From JAIOSM01 sp964593725 (GTDB lineage: Bacteria; Desulfobacterota; Desulfobacteria; Desulfobacterales; Desulfobacteraceae): DNA of 64,000 nucleotides. Below the pieces are notes generated by a model. It saw nothing but the letters and a program-made list of their open reading frames with translations. It searched no databases and was not told the DNA's origin. Where the stretch lies: contig CAZQJS010000013.1 in the NCBI GenBank assembly GCA_964593725.1, positions 8,449 through 72,448 on the forward strand. The letters are read 5' to 3'. Below are positions 7,763 to 16,302 of the stretch, one piece after another; the stretch's first letter is position 1; each line of letters opens with the position of its first letter. A program made the position numbers and the translations under genes.

Positions 7763-8923
7763 ATGGATGATTTAATCTATCTTGATAATGGAGCAACATC
7801 TTTTCCAAAACCGGAACAGGTATACTCATACATGGACAGTTTTTACAGAAATAATGGTGTAAACCCGGGAAGATCAGGTTATGATCTTTCCATTGAAACA
7901 GGCAATATTATTGAAAGTACAAGGGAGCTTCTCACTGACTATTTTAATGGGAGAAATCCGAAACGGCTTGTTTTCTCACTTAATTCAACCGATGCCCTGA
8001 ATATTGCCATATCAGGTTTGCTTGAACCGTCAGACCATGTTATTACAACAACTTTGGAACATAATTCTGTTTTAAGGCCCCTTTATCATATGGCACAGCA
8101 CAATAGTGTCAGAGTGGATCACATTCCCTTTGACTCAAAAGGCTTTGTTGATCCGGAAGATTTTAAGGCAAAGATTAGAAAAAATACAAAACTTGTTGTT
8201 CTGAATCATGCTTCCAATGTCCTTGGCACGGTTCAACCTGCAAAACAGATCGGAAAGCTTTGCAGGGAAAATGGGATTGTTTTTCTCATTGATGCCTCCC
8301 AGACCGCCGGGAAAATCCCTGTTGACACTGAAGAGCTCAATGTGGATGTTGTTGCCTTTACCGGGCATAAATCCCTTTTGGGCCCGGTGGGTGTGGGCGG
8401 ACTTTACGTGGGGGAGAATATTGAAATTAAACATACACGTGCCGGAGGAACAGGTGTGAGATCAGCAGTAAGGTCCCACCTTGATGAATACCCATACAGG
8501 CTTGAATATGGGACCATGAACAGCCTTGGGATTGCAGGGCTCTATGCCGGTATTAAATGGCTCAATAAAAAGGGAATCCATAAAATCCATTTGAATGAGA
8601 TGAAGCTGGTTAAACAGTTCAGGGATGGTTTAAATTGTATTGACAATGTGATTACCTATTGCCAGGATGACCTTACAGATCATATAGGGGTTATAAGCTT
8701 TAACATAAAAGGTTTTGAAGCAGTTAATACAGGTACTATTCTGGATGGGGACTATAATATAGCCTGCAGGACCGGTCTGCAATGTGCACCATTGGTTCAT
8801 GAACAGATAGGCACAGACAGCATTAACGGGACAGTGCGAATGGGGTTTGGTCCCTTTAATACTGCTGAACATGTGGAAAAAGCCCTGGCAGCAATCAGGG
8901 AAATTGCTGAAACATATGTATAA
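7763..8923 (+). CDS. Aminotransferase class V, cysteine desulfurase family
   Basis: The start was set at 7763 (MDDLIYLDNGATSFPKP), which matches the family's usual beginning and follows GAGG at 7751-7754; the frame is open 10 codons further upstream. The 386-residue PLP enzyme has a LDNGATSFPKP entry, GRNPKRLVFSLNSTDALN, the aspartate in FLIDASQTAG, and the PLP lysine in AFTGHKSLLGPVGVGG. The C-terminal CRTGLQCAPLVHEQIG carries the Cys expected in the SufS-like catalytic loop. It belongs to the short-loop type often annotated as a cysteine-desulfurase-family protein in anaerobes; it may supply sulfur or selenium from cysteine or selenocysteine. A selenium role fits the Sec-protein at 16.3 kb but is inference. 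Confidence 0.85.
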   Translation: MDDLIYLDNGATSFPKPEQVYSYMDSFYRNNGVNPGRSGYDLSIETGNIIESTRELLTDYFNGRNPKRLVFSLNSTDALNIAISGLLEPSDHVITTTLEHNSVLRPLYHMAQHNSVRVDHIPFDSKGFVDPEDFKAKIRKNTKLVVLNHASNVLGTVQPAKQIGKLCRENGIVFLIDASQTAGKIPVDTEELNVDVVAFTGHKSLLGPVGVGGLYVGENIEIKHTRAGGTGVRSAVRSHLDEYPYRLEYGTMNSLGIAGLYAGIKWLNKKGIHKIHLNEMKLVKQFRDGLNCIDNVITYCQDDLTDHIGVISFNIKGFEAVNTGTILDGDYNIACRTGLQCAPLVHEQIGTDSINGTVRMGFGPFNTAEHVEKALAAIREIAETYV

Positions 8924-9010
8924 TTTTTTGCAAAGCGGTTTATGCTTGACTTGGATTAATTAATAAAGTAAAAAAATTTAAATACTGCTTTATAGCCCAA
9001 GGGGATAAGA

Positions 9011-9967
9011 ATGTTAGACGTTCCAAGGACCACTGACACTGTCTTGATGGTAAGACCCTATGATTTTGGATTTAATGAGGAGACAGGTCTGGATAATGAG
9101 TTTCAAAAACAGCTTATAGCTTCTGAAGAAGAGATTAATAAGAAAGCTAATATTGAATTTCAGAATATGGTTGACACCCTCAGAAAAGAGGGTGTAATTG
9201 TATTGGTACTTGAAAAACCTGACGAGCCCTATGCAAAAGCCCCGGATGCTATTTTCCCCAACAACTGGTTCTCAACGGAACATGATGGAACCATAATCAT
9301 TTATCCCATGGCAGCACAAAGCAGACGTTTTGAAAAAAGACCCGGTGATGTTGAAAAACTCTTGAAAACAAATGGGTATAAAATTCGGAATGTGATAAAT
9401 GTAGGCCACCTTGATGAAACTGACAGCTTCCTTGAAGGCACGGGCTCCATGGTAATAGACCATGCAGGTGAAATTGTTTATGCGGCAAGGTCCAGGAGGT
9501 GCAGTGATGAGCAGTTTGATAATTTTATCCGCCTTCGTTTTTATGAGGAAGGCATATTGTTTGATACAAAAAGCTCCAGCGGTCACCCTGTATACCATAC
9601 CAATGTCATGATGGGAATAGGGGAGAAATTTGCTGTTGTCTGCCTTGAATGTATATGTAATAAGGATGACAGAGACAGGGTTTACAACTCCCTGAATCGA
9701 TTTTTTGATGTTATTGAAATATCCATGGATCAAATGGAGAATCATTTTTGCGGCAACATACTTGAAGTGCATTCCACAGATGGGCATCCTTTTATTGTGA
9801 TGTCAAACCGGGCCTTTTCAGGTTATTCAAAGGAACAGCTCCATCGCCTTGAACAATATGGCAGGATTTTACACGTTGATCTTGAAACCATTGAGACCGT
9901 CGGAGGAGGAAGTGCCAGGTGCATGATGGCTGAGATTTTTTCGGAAAAGATTAAAAAGGCTGATTAA
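9011..9967 (+). CDS. Citrulline utilization hydrolase CtlX / arginine deiminase-fold amidinotransferase
   Basis: A 318-residue member of the guanidino-group-modifying superfamily. Visible motifs are VLMVRPYDFGFNEETG at the N-terminus, PDAIFPNNWFSTE (substrate pocket), FLEGTGSMVIDH, GHPVYHTNVMMGIG with the catalytic His, and GGGSARCMMAEIF with the catalytic Cys near the C-terminus. This pattern matches the CtlX branch, thought to hydrolyse citrulline or a related ureido/guanidino compound. It overlaps the following acyltransferase by one base (TAATG), so the two are translationally coupled. Confidence 0.8.
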   Translation: MLDVPRTTDTVLMVRPYDFGFNEETGLDNEFQKQLIASEEEINKKANIEFQNMVDTLRKEGVIVLVLEKPDEPYAKAPDAIFPNNWFSTEHDGTIIIYPMAAQSRRFEKRPGDVEKLLKTNGYKIRNVINVGHLDETDSFLEGTGSMVIDHAGEIVYAARSRRCSDEQFDNFIRLRFYEEGILFDTKSSSGHPVYHTNVMMGIGEKFAVVCLECICNKDDRDRVYNSLNRFFDVIEISMDQMENHFCGNILEVHSTDGHPFIVMSNRAFSGYSKEQLHRLEQYGRILHVDLETIETVGGGSARCMMAEIFSEKIKKAD

Positions 9968-10866
9968 TGCTCTCTTTTCTCCCTTCATATGTAAAAGGAG
10001 TCTGCTCTTTTTTATTTTATACAATTAATTCCATAATTCTCTGCCTGCCTCTTTTTTTAGTTGCAGGCATTAAACTTATTGTCCGCATTCCGGTTATAAC
10101 TGATTTTTGTACAAAGGCCCTCATATTTATTGCAAGTTTATGGATAAGCATTAATTCACTTAATACATGCCTGTTCAACAAAATAGAGTTTGATGTCCGG
10201 GGCCTTGAAAAACTTGAGGAAAAACAGTGGTACCTTGTTTTGTCCAACCATCAGTCATGGGTTGACATCCTTGTTCTCCAGAAAGTTCTGAACAGAAGAG
10301 TTCCCATGTTAAAGTTTTTTTTAAAAAAGGAACTTATATGGGTGCCTTTTCTGGGGTTTGCCTGGTGGGCGCTTGATTTTCCTTTTATGAAAAGATACTC
10401 AAGAAAATTTATAAAGAACAATCCCCATCTTAAGGGCAAAGATTTTAAAAAAACAAAAGAAGCCTGTGAGAAATTTAAAACAACCCCGGTTTCAATAATG
10501 AATTTTGTGGAAGGCACCAGATTTACAGAAAAAAAGCAGAAGCAGCAGGGAGGAAATCTCAGATATCTGCTTAAACCCAGGGCAGGAGGGGTTGGCTTTG
10601 TTCTCGGATCAATGGGTGATATCCTTCATAATATTCTCAACATTACAATAGTCTATCCACAAAAGCATGCAACATTATGGGCATTCATGTCAGGCACAAT
10701 TAAAAAGATAATAGTTGAAATTGAAGTTATGCCTGTAACCAGTGCCATTAAAGGTGATTTTTCCGGTGATGAGGCTTTTAAAAAGAGATTCTGCAGCTGG
10801 CTGAATGACTTATGGAAAGAGAAAGATAACAGAATAAAGCAAATCATGGAAGAGGACATGGATTAA
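9967..10866 (+). CDS. Lysophospholipid acyltransferase, PlsC/YihG type
   Basis: A 299-residue membrane-associated acyltransferase. The N-terminus has two hydrophobic segments (residues about 5-35 and 45-65). The HX4D catalytic motif appears as NHQSWVD (about 90-97), followed by FLKKELIWVPFLGFAWWALDFPFMKRYS and the phosphate-binding block NFVEGTRFTEKK. Length and order match YihG-type enzymes that acylate lysophosphatidate or lysophospholipid at the inner membrane. It is coupled to the upstream CtlX-like gene and converges on the DUF342 gene with a 12-base gap. Confidence 0.85.
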   Translation: MLSFLPSYVKGVCSFLFYTINSIILCLPLFLVAGIKLIVRIPVITDFCTKALIFIASLWISINSLNTCLFNKIEFDVRGLEKLEEKQWYLVLSNHQSWVDILVLQKVLNRRVPMLKFFLKKELIWVPFLGFAWWALDFPFMKRYSRKFIKNNPHLKGKDFKKTKEACEKFKTTPVSIMNFVEGTRFTEKKQKQQGGNLRYLLKPRAGGVGFVLGSMGDILHNILNITIVYPQKHATLWAFMSGTIKKIIVEIEVMPVTSAIKGDFSGDEAFKKRFCSWLNDLWKEKDNRIKQIMEEDMD

Positions 10867-10878
10867 AGTTAGTCTGGC

Positions 10879-12807
10879 TTATGTGATGACCATTTCATAT
10901 TTTGATCTTATTTTTTCATCATCAGGCTTGTGCTTAAGCTCTTTTATTTTAACATTTATCATTTTTTCCTTGATCCGTTTTTCAGAGAATATGCCATGGA
11001 CAATTGTTCCCGGGAAAACAATACCGGTTACCTGAGTTGTTGTATCTCCGGGATTTGCTTCACTCCATTGTGAAAGATGCTTTTTTTCCAGCTTTAAATC
11101 ATCAATCTGCTGCTGGATTTTTTCCATTGAAGCTGCAAATTCCCGGGCATTTATATACTGTTTTCTATCTTTGCTGATTAGCTGCTCCATTTTTTTCTCT
11201 TCTCTGTTTTTTGCCTTTAAAAGGGCTTTGATTTTTTCTTTAATTGCAGCAAGTTCTTTTCCCACAAAAGCATCTTTGCCAGTTCTGATAATATTGGGTT
11301 CTGATAGTTCAGTGCCAAGCTGTTTTGCAAAAACTCCCATCTTGGCAGTAATTCTGCATGAAATTATTTTTCCTTCCTTTGCAATGCATGCTCCTGATGT
11401 TTCAATGTTAGAGTCCACAATCTCTTTTATTATATAAATATTTCCAAGGCAGGTGATTTTTGAATTGTGGATAAACTTGGCATATACATTTCCTTTGGCA
11501 TAGATTTTTGCTTCATTGATTCCACCTGCAATGTTTAAATTACCCCGGGCATGTATAACTCCGCCCCTGGTTTCCCGGGCAGTGACATCATTGCCGTTTA
11601 CTTCAAAGCCGTCCTTTATACAGCCTTTTACTATAATATTGCCATCATATTTGATATGGCCTGTCTGGTAATTCACATCACCGTTAACTTTATACTCCTG
11701 GTTTACAACCACCAGACCTGCCCAGGTAAGTTTTGGATATCCATTGACAGATGCGAGTATTTTAAGACGGTCTTCTGACAATCTTGCGCCCCTGCCATAT
11801 CTCAGCTTGATATCCAGGGCTTGATTTGCTGCAAGCTCCTTATCAAAAATAGTCCTGCCGCTGAATGAGGCCTTCAGCGGAGTTTTTTCGGCAAGTACAG
11901 TCCCTTTCTCCACCTGGGGTATGATCCCCCTGTCTTTGTAGTCAATTCTCCCTCCGGAACTTAATCCTCCGGCTTTTAAATGATCTGTGTCAAAAAAATA
12001 TTCTATTTTTGCGCTTTTTCCCTCCACCGGCTTAATCCCTTTTGCTGCTATAAAGCCTTTTCTCCTGAAACCCCGTGATTGTATAAAGTCCATAAAAAGA
12101 TCATTGTTCACCAGGCCAAAAGTAATGCCTTTTTGAATTAGAAGTTCTCTTATATCCTCTGGGTTGATATTATCGGAAAAATCATCGGTTTTTGATATGA
12201 GTGCAAAAAGTGTATCCCGGCTTACTTCAAGTTTTATACCTTTCTTTAAGATTTCTGTTGTGCCGATAGCAGAAGATGATTCAGATTCAAAGCCGGCTTT
12301 GCCCTTTTTATTATCTTTGGATATCTTTTCTTTCAGATTTGTCTTTTCAATATCACCATGGGAATAGTCCTGTTTTATCTCCTTGATGAGCCGGTTCTGG
12401 GTTTTTAGTATTAAATTGCGGTGTTTAACAGTGATTATGCCGGCAGTAACAAGGATATCGCCAATGAGCCGTGGATTTTTTTTTGTCTTAAAACTCTGAC
12501 TTTGCTCTTCCAGGGCAAGATCAAGCACACTCCTGGAAATGAGACCTTTATTAATGGCAATTGTCCCAAATTTAATATCTTTCTGGCGCAGTTCAATGGC
12601 CTTTGTTGCAGTGACAAGCCTTTTTAAATTCTGGGGAGTGATAAGATCATTGGTGAGAAAGTACTCTTTTAATGCCTCTTCAGGGTCACCTGCCTCTGAA
12701 CAGACCTTCATTGCTTCATCAAACTCATCTTCTGTCACAAGGGAGTTTTTTATGGCAAGCCTGCCAAGTAACGGGATTTTCGCAAAACCGCTGGTTGCTT
12801 TGTCCAT
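10879..12807 (-). CDS. DUF342/FapA-family protein with GspE-N-like repeats
   Basis: A 642-residue cytoplasmic protein. Residues about 1-150 contain two repeats resembling GspE/MshE N-terminal domains (FGTIAINKGLISRSVLDLALEEQ; RLIGDILVTAGIITVKHRNLIL). The rest is a DUF342 (flagellar assembly protein A-like) module: the wedge domain GITFGLVNNDLFMDFI, FFDTDHLKAGGLSSGGRIDYKDRG, and a right-handed beta-helix with GGVIHARGNLNIAGGINEAKIYAKGNV-type rungs. A coiled coil (about 525-590) follows. The role of DUF342 proteins is poorly defined. It is the last gene of the parA-parB-ispH operon (19-base gap) and a paralogue of the DUF342 protein at 23.8 kb. Confidence 0.8.
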   Translation of the reverse strand: MDKATSGFAKIPLLGRLAIKNSLVTEDEFDEAMKVCSEAGDPEEALKEYFLTNDLITPQNLKRLVTATKAIELRQKDIKFGTIAINKGLISRSVLDLALEEQSQSFKTKKNPRLIGDILVTAGIITVKHRNLILKTQNRLIKEIKQDYSHGDIEKTNLKEKISKDNKKGKAGFESESSSAIGTTEILKKGIKLEVSRDTLFALISKTDDFSDNINPEDIRELLIQKGITFGLVNNDLFMDFIQSRGFRRKGFIAAKGIKPVEGKSAKIEYFFDTDHLKAGGLSSGGRIDYKDRGIIPQVEKGTVLAEKTPLKASFSGRTIFDKELAANQALDIKLRYGRGARLSEDRLKILASVNGYPKLTWAGLVVVNQEYKVNGDVNYQTGHIKYDGNIIVKGCIKDGFEVNGNDVTARETRGGVIHARGNLNIAGGINEAKIYAKGNVYAKFIHNSKITCLGNIYIIKEIVDSNIETSGACIAKEGKIISCRITAKMGVFAKQLGTELSEPNIIRTGKDAFVGKELAAIKEKIKALLKAKNREEKKMEQLISKDRKQYINAREFAASMEKIQQQIDDLKLEKKHLSQWSEANPGDTTTQVTGIVFPGTIVHGIFSEKRIKEKMINVKIKELKHKPDDEKIRSKYEMVIT

Positions 12808-12826
12808 GGGTATATCCTGTAATGGA

Positions 12827-14539
12827 TTAAATTATTCCGGCAATTATCCCGGCGATAATATAATTAAATTCAATAATAAATCTGAACTGTATTCTGGATT
12901 TAATATTTTCTTTATTAATATATAAGGTAATATATAGCATTAACAGGGGGGATAATACAAGAAAAAATCCAGGGCCGGGAATTATACTAAACAAGGATGC
13001 TGCAGCAAGAACAATGGATATAGAAATTAATATCTGTTTTATTATCTGTATGCTTTTTTTTTCGCCGATGAGAATGGGTATGGTCTCCCTGCCTGTTATC
13101 CTGTCACCCTGTATACCGAGTATATCAAGCAGGGAAGTTGTTACAAAGACGAGCCCTGTGGAGAATAGAAATGCTGTACATGCAGGCAGAATATCTCCAC
13201 TGTTTGATATTGCAGGCAGGATCGATGTGACTATTCCCCATGCCATGGCAATAAGAATAGTTTTTGCCCCTGGAATGTCCTTGATACGTCTTATTCTTTT
13301 TTTCCCCATGAAGTGCGGGATTATTTTTAAATTATATGACAGCCCAAGCATGCTCATTGTCAATAAAAGAGAAAAACATGTTATTCCGGTTTTAAAGGAG
13401 AGAAAAAGGCCTGCTGCACCGAAAATACAGATTGTAATGCAGCACAGGGCATAATTATTCTTATATAACAACGCTCTGTCAGGATTATTATATTGATCTG
13501 ATTTGATTGCAAACAGGTTATTGAGCACCTGCATGGATAAAATATAGAGAAATGCAATGGCCGTGTGGATCAAATTGTTTTCAAAGGATTGAATCCTGGA
13601 ACAGGCATAGGTCATACTGCCGGCTCCCAGGGCCAGCATAATATTTGTGTGCAGAAGAAAGTCCCGTATTCTAAACAGGGTATTGGACAGTGCACTATTT
13701 TTTTTCAGGTTCTTTTCAATCTCCCTGTATGCTTTACTTATTATCCAGTTGGGAGTGGAGGCACCAGCTGTGATTGCAATGGATTGTGCAGCAGCAAGGG
13801 ATGAAAGGTCAAGTTCTGAGATGTCTTCAACATGAAAGGCTTTTTTCCCGGAACTGCGGGCAATTTTAAAAAGCCTTCTGGTATTACCGCTCTTTTTCCC
13901 GCCAAGTACGATGATTGCATCATTGTTTTCAGCAATATTCCGTGTTTCAGTCTGCCGTTTTTCCGTGGAATTACAGATGGTGTTAAAAACTTTATAATGG
14001 GAGTGTTCTGTTTCAGCCCACTCCTTAATTTTTTTGAAAAAACTTGTATCCTGGGTTGTCTGGGCGACAATCACAGCCCTGTCAAAGTCTGGCAGGAGCT
14101 TAAGCTCCTCTGAGTCTGATATGATATGCCCTTTTCCCTGTGCATAACCAAAGAGTCCTTTGACTTCAGGGTGGTTTTTATCCCCAATGATTAATATCTC
14201 ATACCCCCTGTCTGCATATTTTTTAATAATGGATTGAACCATGACAACCCGGGGGCAGGTGGCATTGATTACTTTAAAGCCTGCATCTGACAGGGATTTT
14301 TCTTCTTCCGGGGGGATGCCATGTGCCCTGATGAGCACTATACCATCCCCGTTTTCAGGCACATTATCAATGGTGGAGATGCCTTTCTGGGAGAGTACAT
14401 CCATGACCTGGGGGTTATGAATCAGAGGACCGTAGGTATAAAGGGAATCCAGGGAGGCATTTGAGGCATCAAGTGCCATTTCGACTGCACGCCGTACACC
14501 CATGCAGAAACCTGCTGTACGTGCAACCGTTATTTTCAT
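12827..14539 (-). CDS. ispH: IspH (HMBPP reductase) fused to a UbiA-type prenyltransferase
   Basis: A 570-residue fusion read from the ATG at 14539, which overlaps the parB stop (TGATG). Residues 1-280 are IspH, the 4Fe-4S enzyme that makes IPP and DMAPP from HMBPP: cluster cysteines at 12 (GFCMGVRRAV), 95 (NATCPRV) and 189 (NTICNSTEKRQ), substrate histidines at 41, 73 and 123, and SGNTRRLF near 217-224. Residues about 295-570 form a polytopic membrane domain of the UbiA superfamily, with NNLFAIKSDQYNNPDR (340-355) in place of the first Asp-rich motif and DILGIQGDRITGRETIP (472-488) as the second. Ordinary IspH is about 280-320 residues. The fusion would link isoprenoid unit production to membrane prenyl transfer; whether both halves act in one pathway is inference. 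The first Asp motif is atypical (NN for ND). Confidence 0.85.
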   Translation of the reverse strand: MKITVARTAGFCMGVRRAVEMALDASNASLDSLYTYGPLIHNPQVMDVLSQKGISTIDNVPENGDGIVLIRAHGIPPEEEKSLSDAGFKVINATCPRVVMVQSIIKKYADRGYEILIIGDKNHPEVKGLFGYAQGKGHIISDSEELKLLPDFDRAVIVAQTTQDTSFFKKIKEWAETEHSHYKVFNTICNSTEKRQTETRNIAENNDAIIVLGGKKSGNTRRLFKIARSSGKKAFHVEDISELDLSSLAAAQSIAITAGASTPNWIISKAYREIEKNLKKNSALSNTLFRIRDFLLHTNIMLALGAGSMTYACSRIQSFENNLIHTAIAFLYILSMQVLNNLFAIKSDQYNNPDRALLYKNNYALCCITICIFGAAGLFLSFKTGITCFSLLLTMSMLGLSYNLKIIPHFMGKKRIRRIKDIPGAKTILIAMAWGIVTSILPAISNSGDILPACTAFLFSTGLVFVTTSLLDILGIQGDRITGRETIPILIGEKKSIQIIKQILISISIVLAAASLFSIIPGPGFFLVLSPLLMLYITLYINKENIKSRIQFRFIIEFNYIIAGIIAGII

Positions 14540-15405
14540 CAATCTTCAAACAGGAGCTTCATGAGACGTTCAAATTCTGCCCGGTTAGTATATCTTACCT
14601 CTATTACGCCTTTTGCTCCCTGTCTTACGACTCTGACCGTGGTGTCCAGCTGTTTTGAAAGTTTTTTTGAAATATCAAAGGCAATAACCTTTCTTGGGGG
14701 AACTTTTTTAAGTTTTACTTCAGAAAGCTGTTTTTTTATTGTGCTGACATATCGTTCCGTCTGCCTGACCGATAAATCTTTTGCCAAAACAAGCTGCCAT
14801 ACTTCCATTTGATCATCTTCATTTCCAGCACCCAGAATACTTCTTGCATGTCCCATTGTTATCTTATTTTCAATAAGGCTGTCTTTAATCTGTTCCGGCA
14901 GTGTCCTGAGTCTCATGAGATTTGCAATGGTTGATCTGCTTCTTCCAATTCTGTTTGAAATCATCTCCTGATTGTAATTGAACTCTGTTGTAAGCCTGTA
15001 ATAGGCTTCTCCCTCTTCCAGGGCGTTCAGGTCCTGGCGCTGGACATTTTCAATAATTGCAACTTCAAGGGCCTGCTCATCGGTCAGATCTTTAACAAAA
15101 ACCGGAATATGAGTAAGGTTTGCAAGTTGAGCAGCCCTGAGCCTGCGTTCTCCTGCGATTAATTCATATGAGCCGTCAATACTGCGCACAAGAAGGGGTT
15201 GAATAACTCCCTGCTCAAGAATGGAATCCTTAAGCTCTTCCAGCTCTTCTTTGGAAAAATTTGTCCGGGGCTGAAACCTGTTTGGTTTGATGTCATCAAT
15301 GGGGCATTGAAAATGGGTGTCAGCCGAGTAATCTCCTGTTTCACTGATGTCTGGTATGAGTGATGCAACACCGCGTCCCAGACCTGTTTTTTTCTGTTTC
15401 TTCAT
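14539..15405 (-). CDS. parB: Chromosome partitioning protein ParB
   Basis: A 288-residue ParB/Spo0J. After a KKTGLGRGVASLIPD start, the CTPase/ParB-N domain shows IDDIKPNRFQPRTNFSKEEL, LLVRSIDGSYELIAGERRLRAAQLA and the central ENVQRQDLNALEEGEAY. The helix-turn-helix is YNQEMISNRIGRSRSTIANLMRL, and a dimerisation domain ends the protein. It loads on parS sites and works with ParA in origin segregation. It overlaps parA by 4 bases and ispH by 1 base. A parS-like sequence is seen only far away at 63608. Confidence 0.95.
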   Translation of the reverse strand: MKKQKKTGLGRGVASLIPDISETGDYSADTHFQCPIDDIKPNRFQPRTNFSKEELEELKDSILEQGVIQPLLVRSIDGSYELIAGERRLRAAQLANLTHIPVFVKDLTDEQALEVAIIENVQRQDLNALEEGEAYYRLTTEFNYNQEMISNRIGRSRSTIANLMRLRTLPEQIKDSLIENKITMGHARSILGAGNEDDQMEVWQLVLAKDLSVRQTERYVSTIKKQLSEVKLKKVPPRKVIAFDISKKLSKQLDTTVRVVRQGAKGVIEVRYTNRAEFERLMKLLFED

Positions 15406-16163
15406 AATCGTTTAAGCAGCTCCTTTGTAAAGGATAGATAAGATTGCGCACCAACCGAGGATTTATCATAAAAGATAATCGGTATGCCATAACTTGGTGC
15501 TTCACCAAGCTTAATATTGCGTGGGATTTTTGTTTTAAAAACCATCTCCTTAAAATACTTTTCAGCCTCTTCCACAACGTTTTTGGAAAGGTTTGTTCTG
15601 CTGTCATACATTGTAAACAGTATGCCTTTGATTTTCAAGGTGGAATTGACCGAAGACTTAATTCTTTTTACTGTATCAAGGAGCTGTCCTAAACCTTCCA
15701 GGGCAAAAAATTCGCTCTGGAGAGGCACCACTATGGAAGTTGAGGCACACAGGGCATTCAGGGTTAAAAGGCTCAGGGAGGGCGGGCAGTCAATGATAAT
15801 AAACTGAAAGTCGTCTTTTATTGTTGTAAGGAGGGTTTTTAAAATTTTTTCCCTTGCTTCCTGGTTTATCATTTCCACTTCAAAACCAATGAGGTTGACA
15901 TTGGCCGGAAGAATTTTTAAATTTTTCTGGTTTGTGGATAAGATAATATCATCAATATCAACCTCTCCAATCATTGCATCATACATGGAGTGCACCAGGG
16001 ATGGTTTGTCAATGCCCAGGCTGGTTGTGGTATTTGCCTGGGGATCACAATCCACAAGCAGTGTTTTTTTTCCAAACTCGGCCAGGGCTGCTGATAGATT
16101 AACAGCAGTTGTTGTTTTCCCAACCCCGCCTTTTTGATTTGCTAAGCTGATAATTTCTGTCAT
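15402..16163 (-). CDS. parA: Chromosome partitioning ATPase ParA (Soj)
   Basis: A 253-residue ParA/MinD-fold ATPase without a DNA-binding N-terminal extension (Soj type). The deviant Walker A KGGVGKTTTAVNLSAALA is at residues 10-27, with VDCDPQANTT and the Walker B-like IIDCPPSLSLLTLNAL following. It forms nucleotide-dependent gradients on the nucleoid that pull ParB-parS complexes. First gene of the parA-parB-ispH-DUF342 operon, with an ATGA overlap to parB. Confidence 0.95.
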   Translation of the reverse strand: MTEIISLANQKGGVGKTTTAVNLSAALAEFGKKTLLVDCDPQANTTTSLGIDKPSLVHSMYDAMIGEVDIDDIILSTNQKNLKILPANVNLIGFEVEMINQEAREKILKTLLTTIKDDFQFIIIDCPPSLSLLTLNALCASTSIVVPLQSEFFALEGLGQLLDTVKRIKSSVNSTLKIKGILFTMYDSRTNLSKNVVEEAEKYFKEMVFKTKIPRNIKLGEAPSYGIPIIFYDKSSVGAQSYLSFTKELLKRL

Positions 16164-16245
16164 AATTTAAATCCAATATCATAGTTTGGAAACCAGAGCA
16201 ATTTTTTTTAACCTTTTTAAAATGAACTTTTTAAAATAAAAAATT

Positions 16246-16279
16246 AAAACCCGGTACAGAACAAGCCTGGCCGGGTTTT
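16246..16279 (-). terminator. Terminator behind the selenoprotein gene
   Basis: AAAACCCGG (16246-16254) and CCGGGTTTT (16271-16279) form a 9-base-pair stem with a 16-base loop and T-rich sequence on both sides. It lies between the stop of the iron-sulfur selenoprotein (16303) and parA. Confidence 0.75.
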
Positions 16280-16302
16280 TATTTTTTTTAAAATAATTTT
16301 TT

